Shown here: positions 26,850-39,790 of the stretch, in pieces | How the letters are laid out: each line of letters opens with the position of its first letter | Position numbering within the stretch: the first letter of the stretch is position 1 | Assembly (NCBI GenBank): GCA_016125505.1 | Contig: WGLP01000007.1 | Location: 124,001 to 188,000, forward strand | Length of the DNA stretch: 64,000 nt | From: Gammaproteobacteria bacterium | GTDB lineage: Bacteria > Pseudomonadota > Gammaproteobacteria > UBA6429 > Thiohalophilaceae | Direction of reading: 5' to 3' | Notes under the pieces: model-generated | Told to the model about the DNA's origin: nothing | Database searches by the model: none | The model's input: only the letters and a program-made list of their open reading frames with translations | Position numbers and translations under genes: made by a program

Positions 26850-27536
26850 CTAGAAGCCGTGCTCGCGCAGTGCCTCGACATCATTAATTACGATTTCATT
26901 TCCTTGCGTTGTGATAAATCCCTCTTTTTGCATATTCCGCAGAATGCGTGAAAACGACTCCGGCTGAATCGATAAGCGCGAGGCAATGATATGTTTCGCG
27001 GCCTCCAGCGTTATTTTCGTTTCGCCCGTTTGTGATACGGGGATCTGGTTCAGTAAATAATTGGAGAAACGCAGGGTCGCATTTTGCAGGGTGAGGGCAT
27101 CGATCTCGTTCAGTTGCTTCTTGAGCCAGGCACTCATATCGGCCAGCAGGCGAAAACAGGTATCGACGGAGCCACGTAAGATCTCCATAAAGGATTTATT
27201 GGAGAATGCGATGAGTTCACTCGTCGACAACGCGCTGGCATTAATCGGGTAAATTATACTCTGCATAAACATGATGGCCTCGGCAAAGGTTTCGCCCGGG
27301 CCGACAATATGCAGCACTTTTTCTGCACCCTCAGCGGAGGTCAGAAAGAGTTTTATCCGGCCGCTGCGCACCAGAAAAAAATGCTGGGCTTCCTGGCCGG
27401 CATTGAATAGCAGCTGATTTTCTTCCAGGTGAATCGCGCGTGCAGTCTGGGTGACGAATGAGAGCTGATCGTCATCCAGCCCGGCAAAGAGGTGATGCCG
27501 GCGTAATTCCTGGATCTGGATTTGCGGCTGTGCCAT
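26850..27536 (-). CDS. Crp/Fnr-family regulator, DNR-like (NO/denitrification)
   Basis: 228 residues: cyclic-nucleotide-type sensor domain (LLFNAGQEAQHFFLVRSGRIKLF, GETFAEAIMF), long dimerisation helix, and winged helix-turn-helix (AAKHIIASRLSIQPESFSRILRNMQKEGFI). The N-terminal iron-sulfur cysteines of Fnr are absent, as in the heme-based NO sensor DNR. The recognition helix ESFSR keeps the E..SR residues that read TTGA-type half-sites, and such boxes lie at 27602, 27994 and 35642. It probably activates the nor and nir clusters in response to NO. Confidence 0.88.
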   Translation of the reverse strand: MAQPQIQIQELRRHHLFAGLDDDQLSFVTQTARAIHLEENQLLFNAGQEAQHFFLVRSGRIKLFLTSAEGAEKVLHIVGPGETFAEAIMFMQSIIYPINASALSTSELIAFSNKSFMEILRGSVDTCFRLLADMSAWLKKQLNEIDALTLQNATLRFSNYLLNQIPVSQTGETKITLEAAKHIIASRLSIQPESFSRILRNMQKEGFITTQGNEIVINDVEALREHGF

Positions 27537-27601
27537 CGCGTTATCTTACTGAAACAGTGGGCCATGTGCACTCAATTAATGCTTTTGCCCAGTCCTGCCA
27601 C

Positions 27602-27615
27602 TTAACCTTGGTTAA
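27602..27615. promoter_or_regulatory. Fnr/DNR-type box between dnr and DUF2249 genes
   Basis: TTAAC-CTTG-GTTAA, a perfect 5-4-5 palindrome of Fnr-family layout, in the divergent gap 65 bases upstream of the regulator gene and about 100 upstream of the DUF2249 gene. It may give autoregulation as well as control of the right-hand gene. Confidence 0.6.
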
Positions 27616-27711
27616 GGGCGCAATCCTGTGGATATGCAAAAGTACTCGCGCCCACTGCCTGTGGGAAGTCACCGACATGATGTACTTAAAATATATGACG
27701 GAAGCATGTAC

Positions 27712-27981
27712 ATGGGGAGAGAGCATTTACTGGATCTGAGTAAGCTGGCGCCGCCCGAACCGCTACAACAGGCGGTCAGCGCGCTCGATGCCCTGGCAGA
27801 CGGCGAATATCTGCGGCTGTTACTCAATCGCGATCCGATTTATCTGTATCCGATCCTGGTGTTGCAGGGGTTTGAACACGAAAAACGCGCGGGAACGCAA
27901 TCCATCTTTGAGCTCCTGATCTGGCATAAGGGTGATGAGAAGGCCAGGCAGGCTGCGCTCGCCAATCACGGAAGCGCATAA
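27712..27981 (+). CDS. DUF2249-domain protein
   Basis: About 89 residues from ATG 27712 (GGAAG seven bases upstream); ATG 27706 and ATG 27628 are alternatives in the same frame. It contains the DUF2249 core LDLSKLAPPEPLQQAVSALDAL and ending IFELLIWHK. Proteins of this small family are often found beside denitrification genes, but their function is not established. It lies between the DNR-like regulator and norC. Confidence 0.78.
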   Translation: MGREHLLDLSKLAPPEPLQQAVSALDALADGEYLRLLLNRDPIYLYPILVLQGFEHEKRAGTQSIFELLIWHKGDEKARQAALANHGSA

Positions 27982-27993
27982 GACAGCTCCGTC

Positions 27994-28007
27994 CTAACAT
28001 AGGTCAA
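27994..28007. promoter_or_regulatory. Fnr/DNR-type box upstream of norC
   Basis: CTAAC-ATAG-GTCAA, a degenerate 5-4-5 palindrome of the same layout as the boxes at 27602 and 35642, 66 bases before the norC start, a position suiting activation. Confidence 0.55.
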
Positions 28008-28072
28008 TGCCGAAGCGCTTTACTCAGGAATAGGATCGCTGTCAATAATCCAATCAATGGGAGATCACAATC

Positions 28073-29949
<1,877 letters not shown>

Positions 29950-29966
29950 GTTGACGGGACGGCATC

Positions 29967-30797
29967 ATGGACAAGCGAGTTTGTGAACTGCCTGCGGCGG
30001 GAGAGCGGGATCGACAAGCGTCGGCACCTTACTACCTGCCGCAGGCAAAGGAAGTGGAACTCTTTGAGCACGCCTACCGGCATCAGTTGCCGGTGCTGCT
30101 CAAGGGGCCCACCGGGTGCGGCAAGACACGCTTCATCACGCACATGGCGGCTCGCCTGCAACGGCCTTTGTACACCGTCGCCTGTCACGACGATCTGACC
30201 GCCGCCGATCTGGTGGGGCGTCACCTGATCAAGGGCAACTCCACCTACTGGGTGGATGGGCCGTTGACCCGCGCCGTGCGCGAAGGCGGGATCTGTTACC
30301 TGGATGAAGTGGTGGAGGCGCGCAAGGATACCACGGTGGTGTTGCATCCCTTGTCCGACGATCGCCGCATCCTGCCGCTGGAACGCAATGGTGAAGAGTT
30401 GCAGGCGCCGCCGGAATTCATGCTGGTCGTGTCGTATAACCCGGGCTATCAGAATCTGCTCAAGGGTATGAAGCCGAGTACACGCCAGCGTTTTGTGTCC
30501 ATGCGCTTCGGCTATCCTGCCCCCGAACTGGAACAGGCCATCGTGCGGCGCGAAACCAGTGCGAATGCCGAACTGGCCGAGCAACTGGTGCGCCTGGCGA
30601 TGGCATTGCGCGCGTTGGAGGATCGCGACCTGGAAGAGAACGTCAGCACGCGCCTGCTGGTCTACACCGCGACCCTGATTCACAGCGGGTTTGATCCGCT
30701 GGCGGCCTGTCGCGCCGGCCTGGTCGAACCCCTGACCGATGATGAAGAGACGGCAGACGCCCTGATGGAGGTGGTGTATGCCACCTTCGGTACCTGA
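29967..30797 (+). CDS. norQ: NorQ, MoxR-type AAA+ ATPase
   Basis: 276 residues with Walker A (GPTGCGKTRF), Walker B (GGICYLDEVVEARKD) and sensor motifs (LVVSYNPGYQ). NorQ works with the von Willebrand protein NorD to insert the non-heme iron into NorB. The gene lies 17 bases after norB and overlaps the next gene by 20 bases. Confidence 0.95.
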   Translation: MDKRVCELPAAGERDRQASAPYYLPQAKEVELFEHAYRHQLPVLLKGPTGCGKTRFITHMAARLQRPLYTVACHDDLTAADLVGRHLIKGNSTYWVDGPLTRAVREGGICYLDEVVEARKDTTVVLHPLSDDRRILPLERNGEELQAPPEFMLVVSYNPGYQNLLKGMKPSTRQRFVSMRFGYPAPELEQAIVRRETSANAELAEQLVRLAMALRALEDRDLEENVSTRLLVYTATLIHSGFDPLAACRAGLVEPLTDDEETADALMEVVYATFGT

Positions 30798-31185
30798 GCA
30801 AGAGGAGACGCAGGTTGCAGGCCAGGCACTCGCGGTGAGCGCAGAGGTGCTTTATCTCACCAATCTGTTACTGCTGCCGGGGCTGGCCTTTATTGCGCTC
30901 ATGATTGTTTATGTCCGTCAGATCAAACGGGCACCGCCATTGGCCGCCTGTCATCTGCGTCAGACCGTGAGCGCCAGCCTGTGGGCCGCGCTGATCCTGA
31001 TCGTCGTGAACATCATGATCATCGCCCTGGGTGGCTACGCCTCTTCCTGGACCTGGGTCATCGTGATCCTGTATTTCACCCTGTGTCATGCCGCGCTGGT
31101 GCTGCTCGGCACCATGGGGCTGGCGAAGGCCATGGCGGGCAAGTTGTATCGTTTCCCTTTAGTCGGGAGGCCCTGTGAAACGTGA
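30778..31185 (+). CDS. Three-helix membrane protein of the nor cluster
   Basis: 135 residues with three predicted membrane helices (TNLLLLPGLAFIALMIVYV, LWAALILIVVNIMIIALG, VIVILYFTLCHAALVLLG). Not assignable to a characterised family; it is not NorE, which is longer and oxidase-subunit-III-like. Overlaps norQ by 20 bases and the next gene by 11, indicating translational coupling and a role in assembly or electron supply to the NO reductase. Confidence 0.78.
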   Translation: MPPSVPEQEETQVAGQALAVSAEVLYLTNLLLLPGLAFIALMIVYVRQIKRAPPLAACHLRQTVSASLWAALILIVVNIMIIALGGYASSWTWVIVILYFTLCHAALVLLGTMGLAKAMAGKLYRFPLVGRPCET

Positions 31186-32200
31186 ATGCAACGATTGTCT
31201 GCCGGGAGATGTAGCCGCGATGGCTTGTCCACCGCGCAGCGTGACGCAACTGCAATTCTGGCGGCGCAGTCTGCAGGCCGGTTTTTTTATCTTGTTTATC
31301 CTCGCACCGGTCTTCGATATCTTCCGCATCGATGTGACCCAGGCGCACGTGGTGTTATTCGGTCAGGTGTGGAGCCTGGGGATTAATGCCTTGATGCACG
31401 GCGAGACCTCCGGTCCGCAGGCGGTATTGAATATTATTTTACGCGGGCTGTTGCCACTGCTGTTGCTGGTGATCGGCTTTGGCTGGATCGCCTGGCGTTA
31501 TGGCCGCTTGTATTGCGGCTGGCTGTGTCCGCATTTCTCCGTCGTCGAGATGATCAATGGCCTGATGCGGCGCGCCAGTGGCAAGCCGAGTGTCTGGGAA
31601 AAACATGCCTTGCCGGAGACGCGCGCCGACGGACATCGCCTGCCCGTGCAGCGCAGTTATTGGTGGCTGGTGCTGCTGGCCGCCATGGGCTTTGCCTTTC
31701 TGTGGGCGGTGGCCTTGCTCACCTATTTATTGCCACCGACGGAGATCTACGCCAACCTGATCCATCTCAGCCTGACGCGCAATCAAATTATTTTTCTCTC
31801 AGCGGCAACCACTGTCCTGACGCTGGAGTTCTTTCTGGCGCGGCATCTGTTTTGCCGGTTCGGTTGCGCGGTAGGCGTGTTCCAGAGCCTGGTCTGGATG
31901 GCCAACAAGCGCGGCATGGTGGTGGGTTTTGATCGCCAGCGTGCCCCGGAGTGTGCGACATGCGACAGCCAGTGTGAGCACGCCTGTCCCATGCGCCTGA
32001 AGCCACGCGCCATCAAGCGCCACATGTTTACCTGTACCGAGTGCGGCCAGTGTATCGCTGCCTGCGAACAGGTACAGGACAAGGTGCAGGCGGGGAAACC
32101 GCCACTCTTGCAGTGGGTGCAGGGTGCGTGCGCCCTGGACACCTCGGCGCGGGATTTTGGTAAGCGGCCGCAAATCCCCACGAACTGTTATCGGCGTTGA
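31175..32200 (+). CDS. Polyferredoxin-type membrane protein (NapH/CcoG/NosR-like)
   Basis: 341 residues starting at GTG 31175. About five membrane segments, two membrane-proximal CxxxC motifs (CGWLCPH, CRFGCAVG) and two C-terminal ferredoxin-like cysteine sets (CATCDSQCEHACPM, CTECGQCIAAC). This layout matches NapH/CcoG-like redox proteins. Its place between norQ and norD suggests a role in maturation or electron transfer to the NO reductase. It has an odd cysteine-rich N-terminus (CNDCLPGD). Confidence 0.85.
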   Translation: MKRECNDCLPGDVAAMACPPRSVTQLQFWRRSLQAGFFILFILAPVFDIFRIDVTQAHVVLFGQVWSLGINALMHGETSGPQAVLNIILRGLLPLLLLVIGFGWIAWRYGRLYCGWLCPHFSVVEMINGLMRRASGKPSVWEKHALPETRADGHRLPVQRSYWWLVLLAAMGFAFLWAVALLTYLLPPTEIYANLIHLSLTRNQIIFLSAATTVLTLEFFLARHLFCRFGCAVGVFQSLVWMANKRGMVVGFDRQRAPECATCDSQCEHACPMRLKPRAIKRHMFTCTECGQCIAACEQVQDKVQAGKPPLLQWVQGACALDTSARDFGKRPQIPTNCYRR

Positions 32201-32209
32201 GGTAATCGA

Positions 32210-34042
32210 ATGGAAGAGCTCGTTGGTAAACTCTGGGATCGCCTGATTACGCACGCCGCGCGTGCTACGTATCCCGAGGCCACGGTCACGCTGGCGGAGA
32301 TGGCGAAACCGGTGGGCGTGTTATTCCGTGCGCTCGGCGGCGAACACGGTCTGCGCGTGGAGGCGACCAGCGCCAGCCGCTATCGACAACAGCGCAATTG
32401 GCTGCAACGTCTTGCGGGTAGCGGGAAACGCGTTGAATTGCCCTGGCGCAACGAGCAGGCCCTGCGTTTGCCCGCGCAGCTCGCGGTGTTTCCCACGCGG
32501 GAATTGAATCGTGAATTGTATTTATGGTTATCTGCATTGGCAGCGGAGGCGAAACTCACGCGCGATGACTGGTTTGTTCAGAATCAATGGCTAACCCGCC
32601 GTGTGCTGCAACGTTATCCCGGTCTGACGGCGCGTTATCACCGCCTGGTGCAGGCGCAGTTGGCCATCCGCCCGGAGTTGGAAAAGCTTCCAGCAGATGA
32701 AGCGGCACAGGAGCGGGCCATCCGGAGCGCATTGCAACAGCCGGGTCAGGTCAATGAGTTTCCGTTGGCGCAACGGTTACCGCAACCGGTGTGGTTGTGG
32801 TTGTATCCGGCACCGCAGGCACAATCCGTATCGCAGATGGCGACACCGGATTCCTTACCGACGCATGCCGAAGGGGACAGCACCACGGCAAAAGACAAAC
32901 GCCGGCGGCAGGGCGAACGCGTCGATATGCCGGACGGTCGTCGCGGCCTGCTGTTCTATCGCTTTGAAACCCTGTTGAGCTGGGCGGACTACGTCAAGGT
33001 CGATCGTTGCACCGATGATGAAGAAGACATGGATAACGCACAACAGGTACTCGATGACCTGGACACGGTGAGCATTGCGCGCGATACCCGGGCCAACGCC
33101 AAGCGGCTGCGCTTTGATCTGGATCTGCCTGGCGCGGCCAACGACGATATCCCCCTGGGCGATGGCATGCTGTTACCCGAATGGCACTATCAGCGGCAAC
33201 AGATGCAAGCGGATTTTTGCCGCGTGCAACCCATGCTGGCCGCTGATGCGACAGCGTGTGCACTGCCGGCGCATTTACGCCGTCCTGCCCAGCGCTTGCG
33301 CGCCCAGTTCGAAGCGCTTGCCCTGTCGCCGACCTGGCATCGCGCGCAAATGGATGGCAGTGAGGTGGACATCGATGCCTATCTGCAACACCTGACACAA
33401 CAATTGCGCGGCGACGCGACCGGCGATGCGGGTCTGTATCGCGAGCTGCGCCGCGGCAAGCGCGACATGGCCTGCCTGGTACTGGCGGACCTGTCCTTGT
33501 CCACCGACAGCTGGATCAACAACGAGATGCGCGTCATCGATGTGATCCGCGATGCCCTGTATCTGTTTGCCGAGACACTGTCGGCAACCGGCGATCAGTT
33601 TGCCATCTACGGATTCTCCTCGCTCAAGCGCCAGCAGGTGCGCCTCAACTGGCTGAAGGGGTTTAAGGAAAGCTACAACGCCAGGGTGCGCGGACGGCTT
33701 GCGGCGATCAAACCGGGCTATTACACGCGTATGGGTGCGGCCATCCGCTATGCCAGCAAGGTGTTGCTGCGGCAGGCGGCGAGTCAGCGCCTGTTGTTGA
33801 TTCTCACCGATGGCAAGCCGAACGATCTGGATCAATACGAAGGACGGTATGGCGCGGAAGATACGCGCCGGGCGATCCTGGAGGCAAGGCAACAAGGGCT
33901 GCGGCCGCTTTGTGTCACCATTGATGATGAGGCGGGGACCTATCTGCCGCACCTGTTCGGCAGCAACGGTTTTGTGGTGATCCGGCAACCTTCCGAATTG
34001 CCGCGGCGCCTGCCATTGTTATATGCACAATTGACCGGATAA
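32210..34042 (+). CDS. norD: NorD, von Willebrand factor A protein
   Basis: 610 residues. A long N-terminal region is followed by a C-terminal VWA domain with the metal-ion-dependent adhesion site DLSLSTDSW and the supporting ILTDGKPNDLDQYEGRYG. NorD partners the ATPase NorQ in activating NorB. A low-complexity linker with KDKRRRQGER lies near the centre. It starts 9 bases after the preceding gene. Confidence 0.94.
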   Translation: MEELVGKLWDRLITHAARATYPEATVTLAEMAKPVGVLFRALGGEHGLRVEATSASRYRQQRNWLQRLAGSGKRVELPWRNEQALRLPAQLAVFPTRELNRELYLWLSALAAEAKLTRDDWFVQNQWLTRRVLQRYPGLTARYHRLVQAQLAIRPELEKLPADEAAQERAIRSALQQPGQVNEFPLAQRLPQPVWLWLYPAPQAQSVSQMATPDSLPTHAEGDSTTAKDKRRRQGERVDMPDGRRGLLFYRFETLLSWADYVKVDRCTDDEEDMDNAQQVLDDLDTVSIARDTRANAKRLRFDLDLPGAANDDIPLGDGMLLPEWHYQRQQMQADFCRVQPMLAADATACALPAHLRRPAQRLRAQFEALALSPTWHRAQMDGSEVDIDAYLQHLTQQLRGDATGDAGLYRELRRGKRDMACLVLADLSLSTDSWINNEMRVIDVIRDALYLFAETLSATGDQFAIYGFSSLKRQQVRLNWLKGFKESYNARVRGRLAAIKPGYYTRMGAAIRYASKVLLRQAASQRLLLILTDGKPNDLDQYEGRYGAEDTRRAILEARQQGLRPLCVTIDDEAGTYLPHLFGSNGFVVIRQPSELPRRLPLLYAQLTG

Positions 34043-34071
34043 AACCTTGCAGATCCGTGTATGGTAATAAC

Positions 34072-35631
34072 ATGAAACCGCTTGTGGTACAGAGTTTATG
34101 GAGTTTCCTCCTGGCCAGTCTCATGCTGCTGATGCCTGTGACTGGCAGCGCGGAAGGCATCCAGGATCATGCCTCGCTGGTGAAACGCTATTTTCCGGAA
34201 ATGACCGCGTTGGGCGACCTGAGTGGCAAACCCCTTGCCGCGGAGGTCAAACAGGGCGACAAGCTGATCGGCTATGTCTATTACACCGACGATGCGATCA
34301 AGATCCCCGCCTATTCGGGTAAGCCGATACGAACGCTCGTCGGCTTTGATCTCACGGGCAAGATCCGCGGCGTGACGATCGTGCATCACGAGGAACCGAT
34401 ACTGCTGGTAGGCATTACCAATGCCGACCTGGAAAAGTTCATCAATCAATACACCGGCAAGAATATTTTCGGCAAGGTCAAGATCGGCGGGCGCAACCGC
34501 GATGGTTATACGGCAATCGATACGATCTCCGGCGCGACCATTACGGTGATGGTGCTCAACGCCACGATTACCCGTTCCCTGCAGATGATCCTCGAGTCGC
34601 GCAAGATCACGCCGCAAAGCCTGGGGGTATCGGAACCGGTATCCGGGCAATCGCATCCAGGGGCAGAACCCAGCCAGCAACCGGTCTGGGTCTATGTCTG
34701 GAAAGAACGGCTGTTCCAGATTGTGGTGTTGTCGCTCGGGCTTTTCTTGCTCATGTTGATCCTGGTATTTCAGGACTGGCTGGTCCAGCACCCGAAATTG
34801 CTGTCGCGCATCCGCACCGGCTTTCTGATCTGGACGGTGGTATTCATCGGTTGGTATACGCTGGCGCAATTGTCGATTGTCAATGTGCTGACGTTTGTCG
34901 GTTCCATTATTCACGGCTTTTCCTGGGACAGTTTTCTCATCGACCCGATGTTGTTTCTGTTATGGGGCTTTGTCGCCATGACCCTCTTGTTGTGGGGGCG
35001 CGGCGTCTACTGCGGCTGGTTATGTCCGTTCGGCGCCCTGCAGGAATTGTTGTTCCGCCTGGGGCAGCGCTTCCGGATTAAGTCCTATGAATTTCCGGAC
35101 AGCGTGCATCAGCGCCTGTGGGCAGTGAAATATCTCGTGTTGTTGGCGCTCTTCGGCATCTCCCTGCAATCCCTGGCCACGGCGGAACGCATGGCGGAGG
35201 TAGAACCGTTCAAGACAGCATTCGCCTTACGCTTCATGCGCGAGTGGACATTCGTGGTTTACGCGGCGGGTCTGCTGGGCATTAGCCTGTTCGTGCGCAA
35301 GTTTTATTGCCGCTATTTGTGTGCCCTGGGCGCGGCACTCACGTACCCGGCGCGTTTTCGGATCTTTGACTGGCTGCGCCGGCGCAAGGAGTGCGGCCGT
35401 CCCTGTCAGATCTGCGCCGAAGAGTGCGAGGTGCAGGCGATCCGTCCGACCGGTGAGATCAATCCCAACGAATGTCACTATTGCCTGGATTGCCAGGTCA
35501 CTTATTTTAACGATCAGAAGTGTCCACCCGTTGTCGAAAAGCGCAGAAAAAGAGAGCGCTTTTCATCCGCAAACCCGGGCAAATCTGCACCGGTGCTGGT
35601 TGACCCGCCAGTTTCCTCCCCCAAAAAATAA
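34072..35631 (+). CDS. NosR/NirI-like FMN and iron-sulfur membrane protein
   Basis: 519 residues from ATG 34072 (GTG 34057 is possible). Signal sequence, periplasmic FMN-binding domain with the covalent-flavin motif ISGATIT near residue 155, about six membrane helices, membrane-proximal CGWLCPFG and FYCRYLCALG, and C-terminal cysteines CGRPCQICAEEC and CHYCLDCQ. It is shorter than usual NosR. No nosZ or other nos genes are here; its position just before nirS suggests a NirI-like role in electron supply for nitrite reductase expression or activity. Confidence 0.9.
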   Translation: MKPLVVQSLWSFLLASLMLLMPVTGSAEGIQDHASLVKRYFPEMTALGDLSGKPLAAEVKQGDKLIGYVYYTDDAIKIPAYSGKPIRTLVGFDLTGKIRGVTIVHHEEPILLVGITNADLEKFINQYTGKNIFGKVKIGGRNRDGYTAIDTISGATITVMVLNATITRSLQMILESRKITPQSLGVSEPVSGQSHPGAEPSQQPVWVYVWKERLFQIVVLSLGLFLLMLILVFQDWLVQHPKLLSRIRTGFLIWTVVFIGWYTLAQLSIVNVLTFVGSIIHGFSWDSFLIDPMLFLLWGFVAMTLLLWGRGVYCGWLCPFGALQELLFRLGQRFRIKSYEFPDSVHQRLWAVKYLVLLALFGISLQSLATAERMAEVEPFKTAFALRFMREWTFVVYAAGLLGISLFVRKFYCRYLCALGAALTYPARFRIFDWLRRRKECGRPCQICAEECEVQAIRPTGEINPNECHYCLDCQVTYFNDQKCPPVVEKRRKRERFSSANPGKSAPVLVDPPVSSPKK

Positions 35632-35641
35632 AATTCGCCAC

Positions 35642-37466
<1,825 letters not shown>

Positions 37467-37523
37467 GGTACCGGCGGGTGGAGAGCGATCTCCGCCCGCC
37501 GTCAGTTTTAGAAGGGAGCGTTT

Positions 37524-38312
37524 ATGCAAAACAAAAAATGTGTTTATCTGGTGGGGACCGGACCGGGCGACCCGGAACTGCTGACCGTCAAGGCATTGCG
37601 CCTGATTCAGACTGCCGATGTCATCGTTTACGACAGGCTGGTATCCACGAATATTATCGAGCTCATCCCGACAGGCGTGGCACGCATCTATGTTGGCAAA
37701 CAAAGCGGTAAGCACACCTTGCAACAAGGGGAGATCAACACGCTGCTGGTCAAACTGGCGCAGACCAACCGCAGTGTGGTGCGACTAAAGGGCGGTGACC
37801 CGCTGGTATTTGGGCGCGGATCGGAAGAGGCCCTATATCTGCGGCAGCATAATGTCTGTTTTGAAATTGTCCCGGGTATTACGTCCGCCTCGGCGTGCAC
37901 CACCTATGCCGGCATCCCGTTGACACATCGCGGCCTGGCGAATCAGGTCCACATCATGACGGGACATTGTCGTGAAGATGCACCGCTGGATTACGACTGG
38001 GCCGCCCTGGCCAAGTCGGATACGACCCTGGTGATTTACATGGGCGTCGCACAGATTGCGCAGATTACCCAGGAACTCATTGCACACGGCCTGCCTGCCG
38101 ACACACCCGCTGCCGCCATCGAGCAGGGCACGACGGCGCAGCAGCGTGTGTGTATTACGAATCTGAAAGCACTGGCGCAACAAGTGGAAGATTTAAAATT
38201 GCAGGCGCCGGTGTTGTTTGTGATTGGCAAAGTCGTATCGCTGGCCGAGGTGCTGGATTGGTTCATCCCGGAAATCGAGAATCTCCATGCAGAAGTCTCA
38301 CGTCAGGCTTAA
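37524..38312 (+). CDS. nirE: NirE, uroporphyrinogen-III C-methyltransferase
   Basis: 262 residues of the SUMT/CobA family: YLVGTGPGDPELLTVKALR at the N-terminus, VRLKGGDPLVFGRGSEE, and PGITSASACTTYAGIPLTHRG. It makes precorrin-2 from uroporphyrinogen III, feeding heme d1 synthesis. Its place directly after nirS supports the name nirE over housekeeping cobA. It overlaps the next cytochrome gene by 26 bases. Confidence 0.94.
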   Translation: MQNKKCVYLVGTGPGDPELLTVKALRLIQTADVIVYDRLVSTNIIELIPTGVARIYVGKQSGKHTLQQGEINTLLVKLAQTNRSVVRLKGGDPLVFGRGSEEALYLRQHNVCFEIVPGITSASACTTYAGIPLTHRGLANQVHIMTGHCREDAPLDYDWAALAKSDTTLVIYMGVAQIAQITQELIAHGLPADTPAAAIEQGTTAQQRVCITNLKALAQQVEDLKLQAPVLFVIGKVVSLAEVLDWFIPEIENLHAEVSRQA

Positions 38313-38622
38313 GCGCATCGCTATCGTGTTGGCTTTGTTGACCTCGGCGACAGTGTTATTTGCCGGCGAGGTGAGTCAATCCCGCCAGCATGAATTGCTG
38401 TATCTGTTGAAACAGGACTGTGGTTCCTGTCACGGCCTGACCTTGAAAGGTGGCCTGGGTCCGGCGCTGACGCCGCAGGCATTGCAGGGTAAGCCGAAGG
38501 CGGCCATGGTGGCCACTATTCTGAACGGACGTCCGGGTACGCCCATGCCACCGTGGTCCACTGAGTTATCCGAGTCGGATGCGCGCTGGCTGGTGGACAT
38601 GCTCTATCGAGGAGTCGAATAA
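38287..38622 (+). CDS. Small cytochrome c, NirC-like
   Basis: 111 residues from ATG 38287. A signal peptide (LKRIAIVLALLTSATVLFAG) precedes one heme c motif, CGSCH, followed by GLTLKGGLGPALTP and a methionine ligand region GTPMPPW. Size and position match NirC/NirM-type cytochromes, which give electrons to NirS or act in d1 maturation. The stop codon overlaps the nirF start (TAATG). Confidence 0.88.
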   Translation: MQKSHVRLKRIAIVLALLTSATVLFAGEVSQSRQHELLYLLKQDCGSCHGLTLKGGLGPALTPQALQGKPKAAMVATILNGRPGTPMPPWSTELSESDARWLVDMLYRGVE

Positions 38623-39785
38623 TGGCGCGTCTATTTTTCCTTTTGTTACTGACTTCGCTCGCCGCATGCGCCAGCCTGCGCGGGACCGGGGATATGGGAC
38701 TGGTGATCGAGCGTACGACCGGCTCCGTGCAGATCGTCGAAACCACCCATGGCCAGATGCTGGGACAGGTAACCGGTCTGGGCGATCTTTCGCACGCCTC
38801 GGTCGTGTATTCGCGTGACGGACGTTATGCCTATGTCTTCGGACGTGATGGCGGCCTGACGAAAGTCGACCTGCTCAAGGGTGAGATCAGCAAACGCATT
38901 ATTCAATCCGGCAACAGCATTGGCGGTGCCATCTCCCAGGATGGGCACCTGATCGCCGTGTCCAATTACACACCGGGCGGTGTGCGTATCTTCGATGCCG
39001 ACAGTCTGCAGCTGCTCGCGGATATCCCCGCGGTATATGGCAATGGTGACAAACGCTCGAAAGTCGTGGGGCTGGTTGACGCGCCGGAGCAAAAATTTGT
39101 CTTCAGCCTTTACGATGCCGGCGAGATCTGGCTGGTGGACATGACGGATGTCAGCGCTCCCAAGATTACGCGTTATGAAAATATTGGACGTTTACCTTAT
39201 GACGGCATGATCACACAGGATGGCCGTTATTACCTTGCGGGCCTGTTTGGCGAAGATGGCCTGGCCTTGCTCGACTTATGGCATCCGGAGCGCGGGGTAA
39301 AACGCATCCTTGCGAAATACGGTAAGGGCGATCAAAAACTGCCGGTATACAAGATGCCGCACATGGAGGGTTGGGCGAGCACCGGTGATTATCTGTTTGT
39401 CCCCGCGGTGGGACATCATGAGGTCCTGGTGATCGACAAGCGTACATGGCGCCAGGTGAAAAAGATCCCGGTGCACGGGCAACCGGTATTTGTGATGGTG
39501 CGCCCTGATGATCGCCAGATCTGGGTCAACTTCGCACACCCGCTCAATGATACGGTACAGGTGATAGACACCGAGTCCCTGCGCATCATCAAGACCCTGA
39601 CCCCGGGCAAGGCCGTCCTGCATATGGAATTCACGCCGCGTGGTGAACAGGTCTGGATCTCCGTGCGCGACGCGGACCGGGTGGACGTGTACGACACGCG
39701 CAGCTTTCAACTGATTCGCAGTTTGCCCATGGCAAAGCCCAGCGGGATTTTTCTCAGCGTGCGCGCGGCGAAGATAGGAATGTGA
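38622..39785 (+). CDS. nirF: NirF, heme d1 biosynthesis lipoprotein
   Basis: 387 residues. The N-terminus carries a lipobox (LTSLAAC), so the mature protein is a periplasmic lipoprotein. It is a d1-type propeller related to NirS without the c domain (VYSRDGRYAYVFGRDG, PHMEGWA, PVFVMVRPDDRQIWVNF). NirF acts on the d1 precursor after the cytoplasmic NirJ step. A palindromic element lies between it and nirD. Confidence 0.95.
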   Translation: MARLFFLLLLTSLAACASLRGTGDMGLVIERTTGSVQIVETTHGQMLGQVTGLGDLSHASVVYSRDGRYAYVFGRDGGLTKVDLLKGEISKRIIQSGNSIGGAISQDGHLIAVSNYTPGGVRIFDADSLQLLADIPAVYGNGDKRSKVVGLVDAPEQKFVFSLYDAGEIWLVDMTDVSAPKITRYENIGRLPYDGMITQDGRYYLAGLFGEDGLALLDLWHPERGVKRILAKYGKGDQKLPVYKMPHMEGWASTGDYLFVPAVGHHEVLVIDKRTWRQVKKIPVHGQPVFVMVRPDDRQIWVNFAHPLNDTVQVIDTESLRIIKTLTPGKAVLHMEFTPRGEQVWISVRDADRVDVYDTRSFQLIRSLPMAKPSGIFLSVRAAKIGM

Positions 39786-39790
39786 GGATA

